DNA from: Rhodobacterales bacterium UBA3077 | GTDB lineage: Bacteria; Pseudomonadota; Alphaproteobacteria; Rhodobacterales; Rhodobacteraceae | Length of the DNA stretch: 5,544 nt | NCBI GenBank assembly: GCA_002366685.1 | Contig: DFBP01000129.1 | Location: 1-5,544, forward strand | Direction: 5' to 3' | Part shown: positions 1 through 5,230 of the stretch, one piece after another | Layout of the letters: each line of letters opens with the position of its first letter | Numbering within the stretch: the stretch's first letter is position 1 | Program-made: the position numbers and the translations under genes | The notes under the pieces: model-generated | Database searches by the model: none | What the model was told of the DNA's origin: nothing | What the model saw: the letters and a program-made list of their open reading frames with translations, nothing else

Positions 1-41
1 ACTTGCGCCAGCGGGAAGGATTCGGCAACTGCGGTAATCAT
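1..41 (-). CDS. dgcA: N-acetyl-D-glutamate racemase DgcA / dipeptide-epimerase-like enzyme, N-terminal fragment (partial)
   Basis: Only the first 13 codons are inside the window; the gene continues beyond base 1. The ATG at 41-39 overlaps the dgcN stop TGA at 40-38 in an ATGA arrangement, the usual sign of translational coupling in one operon. The visible peptide begins MITAVAESFPLAQ, which resembles the first beta strand of the enolase-superfamily muconate-lactonizing-enzyme N-terminal domain as found in DgcA. In this family DgcA epimerises N-acetyl-D-glutamate to the L form after DgcN has acetylated D-glutamate. No catalytic residue is visible, so the call rests on the short N-terminus plus the position directly after dgcN. 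Another enolase-superfamily epimerase is the main alternative. Confidence 0.72.
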   Translation of the reverse strand, partial: MITAVAESFPLAQ

Positions 42-1033
42 GTCAGGGCATCCACAAGACGGCCAGCCCCTTGGCGGAACGGGTCAATGCAGGGCAGGCC
101 CAGCCTGGATTCGAGATCAGCCAAATAGGCGTTGGCTTCGTCCTCTGACAGTTTTGCGGTGTTGACCGAAACGCCGATGACCTCGCAATCCGGGTTCACC
201 ACCCGCGCCATCGTTAAGGAAACATTCCGCAATTCTTCGAGGCTCGGAAGCTGGTAATCCGGCAGGCCGCGCATGTGCTTGCGGGTTGGCTCATGGGCCA
301 GAATCAGCGCATCCGGTTGGCCGCCATGGATGAGCGCCATGGTGACGCCGGAATAACTGGCATGAAACAGGCTACCCTGGCCCTCGATTATGTCCCAATG
401 GTCCTCATCGTTATTCGGGGTCAGGTATTCCACCGCACCCGCCATGAAATCCGCGATCACGGCGTCAAGCGGAACACCGCCACCTGTGATCAGTATGCCC
501 GTTTGGCCAGTCGCGCGGAAGGTCGCCTTCATGTTGCGCGCGTGCATTTCGCGCTCCATCGCGATGGCGGTATACATTTTGCCGACCGAACAATCGGTAC
601 CCACGGCCAGCACCCTTTTGCCGCTGCGCTTTTTGCCGTTTGCGATCGGGTAGGCAACGGTGGGAATGCGGACATCATGCAGAGTGCGCCCGTGCATCTG
701 GGCCGCCGCAACCAGCGCGCCTTCGTCTAACAGCAAGTTATGCAAGCCGGAGGCGATATCCATGCCGGCGACCAAAGCACCCTCCAATGCCGCAACCCAC
801 TCGGGTGAAATATGGCCGCCGCGATTGGCCACGCCGATTACAACGGTTTTTATGCCCGCCGCCACGGCTTCTTCCATGGTCATATCGGGCAGGCCCATAT
901 CTGCGTTGCATCCGGGCAACCGGAATTGGGCTTTGGCGTAGTCTGGCCGCCAATCGCGAATGCCTTGCGCTACTTTGGCGGCAAGGGGGTCAACGGCATC
1001 TCCCAAAAACAGGATATAGGGGGCATCAATCAT
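38..1033 (-). CDS. dgcN: DgcN, DUF1611-family D-glutamate N-acetyltransferase
   Basis: The 331-residue protein matches the DgcN branch of the DUF1611 family, described in marine bacteria as the enzyme that N-acetylates D-glutamate in a D-glutamate catabolic route with DgcA. The opening segment (YILFLGDA, residues 6-13) looks like the start of a Rossmann-like N-terminal domain. A P-loop-like GTDCSVGK follows at residues 145-152, as in the family's P-loop NTPase-like C-terminal domain. The family-typical WDIIEGQGSLFH (213-224) and LILAHEPTRKHMRG (243-256) come after it. I chose the ATG at 1033 because a strong GGAGAGAG ribosome binding site (1046-1039) sits five bases upstream and the protein then begins MIDAPYILF. 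An upstream in-frame start at 1072 would add 13 residues with no family look and would bury the ribosome binding site. The gene overlaps dgcA by four bases. Older annotation would call it only a DUF1611 protein. Confidence 0.88.
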   Translation of the reverse strand: MIDAPYILFLGDAVDPLAAKVAQGIRDWRPDYAKAQFRLPGCNADMGLPDMTMEEAVAAGIKTVVIGVANRGGHISPEWVAALEGALVAGMDIASGLHNLLLDEGALVAAAQMHGRTLHDVRIPTVAYPIANGKKRSGKRVLAVGTDCSVGKMYTAIAMEREMHARNMKATFRATGQTGILITGGGVPLDAVIADFMAGAVEYLTPNNDEDHWDIIEGQGSLFHASYSGVTMALIHGGQPDALILAHEPTRKHMRGLPDYQLPSLEELRNVSLTMARVVNPDCEVIGVSVNTAKLSEDEANAYLADLESRLGLPCIDPFRQGAGRLVDALT

Positions 1034-1098
1034 GGGCTCTCTCTCCGGCGAAAAATTGTGGCTTTGCCACACATAGCCGAGAGATCACGGGATATTAT

Positions 1099-1144
1099 TT
1101 CGAATATTGCGATTTACCTGCGAATTTTCGAATTAACTTCGAAT
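1099..1144. repeat. Three TTCGAAT boxes upstream of dgcN, candidate operator
   Basis: The 146-bp gap upstream of dgcN carries TTCGAAT at 1099-1105, 1127-1133 and 1138-1144. The core TTCGAA is its own reverse complement. The last two copies are 11 bases apart start to start, about one helical turn, and the first is 28 bases away. They lie 66 to 111 bases upstream of the dgcN start, where a regulator site would be expected. Binding by a regulator of the dgcNA operon is inference; no regulator gene is in the window. Part of the signal may simply reflect AT-rich spacer composition. Confidence 0.4.
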
Positions 1145-1179
1145 AACTCGTCGGTAGGCGCAATGATCGGTCCTTAAAC

Positions 1180-1524
1180 TTACCGGAGCAACGCTATTGG
1201 CGCGTTTTCGTCGACCTCGAAGTCTTTTGCAGGACCATCGGCAACATTGGTATGGCGCTTGTATTCGTAGCGCATAATTTCGCCCTCAGGTTCCGAATGG
1301 ATTACAAGGCAGCTGGCCAGATGCCGGGCCCCGTCATAAATATCGACAAATCCGCGCAAGTGCGGGGCGACGTCCCGTTCCAGCTCAAAACCGTTATCTG
1401 TGAGTTGCAGAAGCGGGTATATTTCGTCCCCCACATGCAGGCGGAGCCGGTTTTTTTTGCGTTGAGCCTGTTTGCGCGCCCGCTCCAGGCCTTTTAGAAC
1501 CTCCTTCGATAGAAATGCATCCAT
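1180..1524 (-). CDS. Conserved hypothetical protein with PilZ-like features, 114 residues
   Basis: I do not recognise a named family. The ATG at 1524 is preceded six bases upstream by a strong AGGAGGA ribosome binding site (1537-1531), so this is a real and well-translated gene. The first 28 residues are highly basic and probably helical (KGLERARKQAQRKKNRLR at 11-28). Then comes a compact beta-rich core: RLRLHVGDEIYPLLQLTDNGFEL (26-48), LRGFVDIYDG (56-65) and GEIMRYEYKR (81-90). The tail is acidic (residues 94-106). The basic stretch followed by LTDNGF recalls the RxxxR and D/N-x-S-x-x-G elements of PilZ cyclic-di-GMP-binding domains, but the second motif is imperfect, so c-di-GMP binding is not claimed. 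There is no signal peptide or membrane segment, so it should be cytoplasmic. It sits downstream of the receiver-like gene on the same strand, 117 bases away, and could be co-transcribed with it. Confidence 0.82.
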   Translation of the reverse strand: MDAFLSKEVLKGLERARKQAQRKKNRLRLHVGDEIYPLLQLTDNGFELERDVAPHLRGFVDIYDGARHLASCLVIHSEPEGEIMRYEYKRHTNVADGPAKDFEVDENAPIALLR

Positions 1525-1641
1525 GAGTGTTCCTCCTGAACCGAGTATTGCGCAAAACCGTTAATATTGGATGGTAATCCAAATTACACCTGCCCCCACT
1601 ATATCGGGAATCCCGGAACCCGCCAGAAGAATATTGCGAAA
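1525..1641. other. Gap between the receiver-like gene and the 114-residue gene, with two small palindromes
   Basis: Two short inverted repeats are visible. The first is TTGGAT at 1567-1572 with ATCCAA at 1577-1582 (four-base loop). The second is CGGGA at 1605-1609 with TCCCG at 1611-1615 (one-base centre). The second lies just after the receiver-like gene on the minus strand but has no T run, so it is a poor intrinsic terminator. The first lies 43-58 bases upstream of the ATG at 1524 and could be a regulator site. No clear -35/-10 pair was found. Confidence 0.3.
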
Positions 1642-2028
1642 TTATTGCGACGGACACGAGGGGGCTGACTTTTTGCTCCTCAGATGGCAGACAAGCGCTA
1701 CCAGATCGTCCCCTTCGACCGGCGCTTGCAAAACAGTGTGAATGTTCGGAACAAGCTGAAATATCGATCCATCTGAAAAAAAGTTGGAGGAATTAACCGT
1801 AATTATCGGCACATCCGGCAACCGATAGGCGGCAAAATCCGCAATTGCGATTGCTCCGCCATCAGGCAGAACCATCTCAAGCACAAGAGCATCGAAATCC
1901 TGCTTGCGCAGCTGCTTTAGCGCCTCTCCTTGCGAGGTTGCTAAAGTAACCGAAGCCCCTGCGCGCCTCAAAAAGGCGGCCCAAATCTCTCCGATTTCCT
2001 CGACTTGTTGCGCGATTAAAATACGCAA
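1642..2028 (-). CDS. Stand-alone degenerate response-regulator receiver (pseudo-receiver) protein
   Basis: The 128-residue protein has the alternating beta-alpha pattern and length of a single CheY-like REC domain, with no output domain. It opens with RILIAQQVEEIGEIW (strand 1 and helix 1), then DFDALVLEMVLPDGG (44-58, strand 3 and loop), PDVPIITVNSSN (71-82, strand 4) and VLQAP (99-103, strand 5). Aligned by eye to CheY, the acidic pair is Q7-Q8, the phospho-acceptor Asp is E51 (the Pro four residues later is kept), the Thr/Ser switch position is N79 followed by S80, and the invariant Lys before Pro is A102. Normal phosphorylation therefore looks impossible; E51 may mimic the phosphorylated state. 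The tail (117-128) is basic and probably flexible. The start is TTG, supported by AGGGGAG five bases upstream and an in-frame TAA shortly before it. It is divergent from cbiB. The partner is unknown. Confidence 0.82.
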   Translation of the reverse strand: MRILIAQQVEEIGEIWAAFLRRAGASVTLATSQGEALKQLRKQDFDALVLEMVLPDGGAIAIADFAAYRLPDVPIITVNSSNFFSDGSIFQLVPNIHTVLQAPVEGDDLVALVCHLRSKKSAPSCPSQ

Positions 2029-2033
2029 TGGTA

Positions 2034-2040
2034 CTCCCCT
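2034..2040 (-). promoter_or_regulatory. Ribosome binding site fixing a TTG start
   Basis: On the minus strand AGGGGAG lies five bases before the TTG at 2028-2026. No ATG or GTG is available in frame between this site and the in-frame TAA further upstream, so the rare TTG start is the best choice for the receiver-like gene. Confidence 0.65.
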
Positions 2041-2209
2041 GCAAATTTACATTCTAAAAATGGTACTGATATATATTTTTTATAATAGCTTTTGAAAACC
2101 GAATATTGCTCCAAGTGACCTTGCAATTAACGAATTTTTGATTGTATTGCCAGCTAAATTAGCAAAATGATCTCGACCTTTGGCGGTTTTTTACCTAGTG
2201 AGGGCGATC
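2041..2209. promoter_or_regulatory. AT-rich divergent promoter region between the receiver-like gene and cbiB
   Basis: The gap between the two divergent genes should hold both promoters. An all-A/T block runs 2069-2087 and contains TATAAT on the plus strand at 2081-2086. No good -35 stands at the right distance, so the plus-strand promoter is only suggested. A small palindrome GCTAA-A-TTAGC lies at 2153-2163, 47-57 bases before the cbiB ATG. I looked for a B12 box and the surrounding folds of a cobalamin riboswitch and did not recognise one; the gap is also short for that element. Confidence 0.4.
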
Positions 2210-3127
2210 ATGTCGTATTTTATCTTGATAATTTTAGCTTTGCTGCTCGACGCAATATTCGGCGAACCAAAATGGTTGTGGTCACGTGTGCCTCATCCAG
2301 TGCAGATAATGGGCTCGGCCATTTCGGCTCTTGATGTGCGGGCCAATAGTGGCAATGGGCGCAGATTCAAAGGCGCGTTTGGGTTTGTCGCTTTATTGGC
2401 GGGGTTCACTTCAATCGGCTACGGAATTGCGGCGTTGCCGGACTTTGACGTGCTTGAGGTGCTGGGGGCCGCGATTTTGATTGGCCACAAATCACTGGTT
2501 CAGCATGTGGCGGCTGTCGCCACCGCGCTCGAGCAAGATATTGTGGCCGGCCGAAAGGCAGTTTCGATGATCGTCGGGCGCGAGACCAAAAACATTGATG
2601 GACCCGCGGTCACGCGGGCGGCGATTGAAAGCGCCGCAGAGAACTTTTCTGATGGCGTTGTCGCACCAGTTTTCTGGTTTGCCTTGTTCGGGCTTCCGGG
2701 AATCGTGGCTTACAAGTTTGTGAATACTGCTGACAGCATGATCGGCCATCGCAACGAAAAATACGAGGAATTTGGGTGGGCGGCGGCCAGACTCGACGAT
2801 GTGATGAACTACATTCCAGCGCGGATAACAAGCGGCCTCATCATATTTGCGACGGCCTCAAAGGCTGCGTTGGAGGTCGTTAGGTCCGACTCTGGGCAGC
2901 ACCGCTCGCCCAATGCCGGTTGGCCCGAATCGGCCATGGCTGGCGCAATGGGGGTCTCGCTCTCCGGCCCGCGTGTCTATGGTGGTGTCCAAACGAAAGA
3001 CCCCTATGTGAATGCCGCTGGACGAAAAGATTTGGGGCCGGATGACATCCGGCGCTCGGTGCGTATTTTATGGAAAAGCTGGGCGGGATTGCTCGGGCTT
3101 CTGTTTGTTATCTGGCTTCTGGTTTAA
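2210..3127 (+). CDS. cbiB: Adenosylcobinamide-phosphate synthase CbiB (CobD in aerobic-pathway naming)
   Basis: CbiB is an inner-membrane enzyme of late cobalamin synthesis that joins adenosylcobyric acid to the aminopropanol (phosphate) side chain. The 305-residue length is normal. Family motifs are all present: LLDAIFGEPKW (12-22) with HPVQIMG (29-35), MIVGRET (120-126), ESAAENFSDGVVAPVFW (140-156), NTADSMIGHRNEKYEEFG (172-189) followed by RLDDVMNYIPAR (194-205), and near the C-terminus the SPNAGWPESAMAGAMGVSL segment. Hydrophobic membrane stretches are clear at about 3-17, 56-76, 150-170 and at the extreme C-terminus. I chose the ATG at 2210, preceded five bases upstream by GAGGG (2200-2204). 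In-frame TTG at 2180 and GTG at 2198 would add ten or four residues with no family match. No other cobalamin gene is visible on either side; bktB follows after 83 bases on the same strand. Confidence 0.93.
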   Translation: MSYFILIILALLLDAIFGEPKWLWSRVPHPVQIMGSAISALDVRANSGNGRRFKGAFGFVALLAGFTSIGYGIAALPDFDVLEVLGAAILIGHKSLVQHVAAVATALEQDIVAGRKAVSMIVGRETKNIDGPAVTRAAIESAAENFSDGVVAPVFWFALFGLPGIVAYKFVNTADSMIGHRNEKYEEFGWAAARLDDVMNYIPARITSGLIIFATASKAALEVVRSDSGQHRSPNAGWPESAMAGAMGVSLSGPRVYGGVQTKDPYVNAAGRKDLGPDDIRRSVRILWKSWAGLLGLLFVIWLLV

Positions 3128-3133
3128 CGGCTG

Positions 3134-3184
3134 CTGGCCGAGTTTGCGCTTGCAATCAGGCGGGAATCTGAGAAACTTGGCCAG
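3134..3184 (+). terminator. 12-bp inverted repeat between cbiB and bktB, possible terminator or leader hairpin
   Basis: Bases 3134-3145 (CTGGCCGAGTTT) pair with 3173-3184 (AAACTTGGCCAG) over 12 positions with a single G-T wobble, around a 27-base loop. A short TTTT (3189-3192) follows four bases after the stem. It begins seven bases after the cbiB stop and ends 26 bases before the bktB start. It could stop or slow transcription leaving cbiB, or fold in the bktB leader. The large loop and short T run make it a weak classical terminator. Confidence 0.4.
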
Positions 3185-3210
3185 ACCCTTTTCCTACCGA
3201 GAGATCTGAA

Positions 3211-4383
3211 ATGAACGATATCGTTATTCTTGATGGCGCCCGCACCGCGATTGGCGGCTTTGGCGGCAGTTTATCCGGCGTGCCACCAACCGAGACAGCC
3301 GCCCATGTTTCCCGCGCCGCGATGCAGCGCGCCGGGGTCGAGCCGGAACAGATCGGCCATGTGGTATTCGGGCATGTTATCAATACCGAGCCCAGAGACA
3401 TGTATCTGGGCCGTGTTGCCGCGATTGAAGCGGGTATACCCGACGCGGTGCCCGCCATGAATGTTAACCGTCTTTGTGGCTCCGGTGCGCAGGCAATCGT
3501 GTCTGCCGCACAATCTTTGATGCTCGGAGATGCCGATTTTGCATTGGCAGGCGGGGCAGAAGCGATGAGTCGGGCACCCTATATTCTGCCACAGGCCCGC
3601 TGGGGCCAGAAGATGGGGGACGTGCAGGCTGTTGATATGCTTTTGGCCGCTCTGAACTGCCCGTTTGGCACCGGTCATATGGGCATCACAGCCGAAAATG
3701 TAGCCGAGAAATTCGGGATATCCCGTGATGCACAGGACGCCTTTGCTCTGGAAAGCCAGCAGCGCGCCGCACGCGCGATCGAGGCCGGATACTTCGCCAG
3801 CCAAATCGAACCCATCGAGATTAAGGCGCGGCGTCAAACGATTGTTTTTGACACAGACGAGCATCCGAAAACAACCAGCGCCGAAGCACTGGCCGGCCTG
3901 CGGCCAGCCTTCCAGAAAGACGGCTCGGTGACGGCGGGGAATGCTTCCGGAATCAATGACGGGGCCGCAGCCATGGTGCTGGCCACCGAGAAAGCGGCTC
4001 GGGCCGCGGGGCTAAAGCCCAAGGCCAGGATACTGGGCTATGCCCATGCCGGGGTTGACCCGACCATAATGGGCATTGGCCCGATCCCTGCCGTACGAGC
4101 CTTATTGGCGCGCACCGGAATGGATGCGGGTGATTTTGCTGTGATCGAAAGCAACGAGGCCTTTGCCGCCCAAGCCTGCGCTGTTTCGCAAGAGCTGGGG
4201 CTGGACCCGGCTCGGGTCAACCCGAATGGCGGTGCCATTGCTCTGGGCCATCCGGTCGGCGCTACTGGCGCGATTATTACCTTGAAAACAATATACGAAC
4301 TGGAGCGGATTGGTGGAGGGAAAGGTCTGGTCACCATGTGTATTGGCGGCGGACAGGGCATTGCCCTCGCCCTTGAGGTCTAG
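3211..4383 (+). CDS. bktB: BktB-type beta-ketothiolase / acetyl-CoA acetyltransferase
   Basis: The cytoplasmic 390-residue enzyme is a complete thiolase, condensing two acyl-CoA molecules or cleaving a 3-ketoacyl-CoA. Catalytic residues are intact: the nucleophile C89 in NRLCGSG (86-92), NEAF (315-318), H347 in ALGHPVGATGA, and C377 in CIGGGQG. Segments such as GHVINTEPRDMYLGRVAA (54-71), FDTDEHPK and GYAHAGVDPTIMGIGP are characteristic of the BktB group that also handles longer substrates than acetyl-CoA. Substrate range cannot be settled from sequence. The ATG at 3211 follows GAGAGA (3199-3204) at six bases and gives the standard thiolase N-terminus (IVILDGARTAIGGFGG). No phaB, phaC or beta-oxidation partner is nearby, so the role could be polyhydroxyalkanoate precursor supply, the ethylmalonyl-CoA pathway or ketoacyl-CoA degradation. 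Confidence is high for thiolase, lower for the gene symbol. Confidence 0.93.
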   Translation: MNDIVILDGARTAIGGFGGSLSGVPPTETAAHVSRAAMQRAGVEPEQIGHVVFGHVINTEPRDMYLGRVAAIEAGIPDAVPAMNVNRLCGSGAQAIVSAAQSLMLGDADFALAGGAEAMSRAPYILPQARWGQKMGDVQAVDMLLAALNCPFGTGHMGITAENVAEKFGISRDAQDAFALESQQRAARAIEAGYFASQIEPIEIKARRQTIVFDTDEHPKTTSAEALAGLRPAFQKDGSVTAGNASGINDGAAAMVLATEKAARAAGLKPKARILGYAHAGVDPTIMGIGPIPAVRALLARTGMDAGDFAVIESNEAFAAQACAVSQELGLDPARVNPNGGAIALGHPVGATGAIITLKTIYELERIGGGKGLVTMCIGGGQGIALALEV

Positions 4384-4399
4384 AGGGTCGAAACCATCT

Positions 4400-4423
4400 G
4401 GCCAAAGCACACGTGCTTTGGCC
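4400..4423. terminator. Perfect 11-bp-arm hairpin after bktB
   Basis: GGCCAAAGCAC (4400-4410) and GTGCTTTGGCC (4413-4423) are exact reverse complements separated by only AC. In RNA the top would open to a four-base loop on a 10-bp stem. It lies 17 bases after the bktB stop, in a convergent gap, so the likely role is 3'-end formation or protection for bktB and perhaps msrA. Neither side has a T run, so it is not a textbook intrinsic terminator. Confidence 0.5.
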
Positions 4424-4498
4424 CAAGCGCAAGATATGATCAAGGCTCTGGAAAGCGGCTGCAAAAAAACCCGCGGACGCATCACTTCGCTTGTCAAT

Positions 4499-4520
4499 CA
4501 TTGAACTAGCGAGTTCATTG
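4499..4520 (-). terminator. Imperfect 9-bp hairpin just after the msrA stop
   Basis: CATTGAACT (4499-4507) pairs with AGTTCATTG (4512-4520) with one mismatch around the loop AGCG; the inner six pairs are perfect. It begins 12 bases beyond the msrA stop on the minus strand. A T7 run lies further downstream in minus-strand transcription, at about 4462-4468, after a GC-rich stretch, but is too far from this stem to form a standard intrinsic terminator. A role at the msrA 3' end is inferred from position only. Confidence 0.3.
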
Positions 4521-4531
4521 CCCTGCCGGTG

Positions 4532-5119
4532 CTAATGCTTGTTGGCAAACGGCGCTTCGTCTCCCCAGAGCGCAGCCACGCGGGCATCGCGACCGCAGCC
4601 CGTGCGGTAATAGTTATAGCGGCGCTCGTTCTTCTGATGATAATTCTGGTGATAGTTTTCGGCGTCCCAAAAATCACTGGCGGGGAAAACCTCGGTGACG
4701 ATGGGTGCGCCAAGTCGCCCGTTCAACGCGGCTTTGGAGGCGCGTGCGGCTTGGGCCTGCGCTTCATCAAGCGCAAAAATGCCGGTAAGGTAGCTGTGCC
4801 CGCGGTCACAAAACTGCCCGCCGGCATCTGTGGGGTCTACTGTCCGCCAGAATACATAAAGCAGTTGGTCGTAGGAGACGATATCGGCATCAAAAGTGAT
4901 GCGGACCGCTTCGCGGTGCTGCCCGTGGTTCCGGTAGGTTGCATTTTGCAAGGTTCCGCCGGTGTAGCCGGAAACCGTTTCAACCACACCTTCGACCTTG
5001 TCGAAATCGGATTCAACGCACCAAAAGCAGCCCCCGGCAAAAATTGCGGTTTGAAGGTCTTCAGCCTGCGCTGAAAAGCTGCTGGTGAGCAGCGCAAAAA
5101 TAACTGTCAGGAATCGCAT
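4532..5119 (-). CDS. msrA: Exported peptide-methionine (S)-S-oxide reductase MsrA
   Basis: MsrA reduces the S epimer of methionine sulfoxide in proteins, repairing oxidative damage. The 195-residue protein has the GCFWC motif at 30-34 with nucleophile C31. Y62, E70, D105 and Y110 correspond by eye to the E. coli substrate-binding and catalytic Tyr, Glu, Asp and Tyr. DPTDAGGQFCDRG (95-107) and NYHQNYHQKN are family segments, and C175 in TGCGRDAR is the likely recycling cysteine. Residues 1-19 form a Sec signal peptide (Arg2, hydrophobic core, cleavage probably after AQA at 17-19), so the mature enzyme should be periplasmic. The ATG at 5119 has AGAGGA eight bases upstream. Between Y62 and E70 the loop is four residues shorter than in E. 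coli MsrA. No msrB is adjacent. The gene is convergent with bktB and divergent from the aminotransferase. Confidence 0.94.
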   Translation of the reverse strand: MRFLTVIFALLTSSFSAQAEDLQTAIFAGGCFWCVESDFDKVEGVVETVSGYTGGTLQNATYRNHGQHREAVRITFDADIVSYDQLLYVFWRTVDPTDAGGQFCDRGHSYLTGIFALDEAQAQAARASKAALNGRLGAPIVTEVFPASDFWDAENYHQNYHQKNERRYNYYRTGCGRDARVAALWGDEAPFANKH

Positions 5120-5230
5120 TCTAATTTTCCTCTAAAACTGATATGGCGGCAAGATGCTGGTATCGCCAGTCACATGCAAACAACAATCCGGTGATGAAAT
5201 GTTTCAGCGGACCAAAATCAGGAGCTCTCA
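5120..5230. promoter_or_regulatory. Divergent intergenic region between msrA and the aminotransferase
   Basis: These 111 bases must hold the promoters for both divergent genes. I see only the two ribosome binding sites and a small CTGG-N5-CCAG inverted repeat at 5157-5169. No convincing -35/-10 pair or known operator was recognised. Confidence 0.3.

Noticed and set aside
275..730. Long plus-strand open frames opposite dgcN (also 640-1146 and 812-1177)
   Set aside because: They are antisense shadows of a well-supported dgcN, and their products are rich in Arg, His and Ala with no family look.
1394..1657. An 87-codon minus-strand open frame spanning the gap and overlapping the 114-residue gene
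   Set aside because: It overlaps a gene with a strong ribosome binding site in another frame, lacks its own ribosome binding site, and its product is low-complexity with no recognisable motif.
2041..2209. A cobalamin riboswitch upstream of cbiB
   Set aside because: No B12 box or characteristic long folded leader was recognised and the gap is short; a covariance search would settle it.
3271..3864. A 197-codon minus-strand frame opposite bktB, and other antisense frames at 4038-4497
   Set aside because: They are fully opposite a conserved complete thiolase, which explains their length through codon bias; there is no ribosome binding site or domain.
4437..4504. A 22-codon plus-strand peptide starting at ATG 4437 after bktB
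   Set aside because: There is no ribosome binding site, it is very short, and nothing supports translation.
4540..4710. The NYHQ-NYHQ tandem in MsrA as a recent duplication
   Set aside because: The underlying codons differ somewhat and the segment matches the normal YHQ-x-Y region of MsrA, so a chance resemblance is more likely.
4529..5074. A 181-codon plus-strand frame opposite msrA with a hydrophobic stretch that looks like a membrane helix
   Set aside because: The apparent helix arises from antisense reading of msrA codons (the NYHQ region); msrA is complete with its catalytic motifs.
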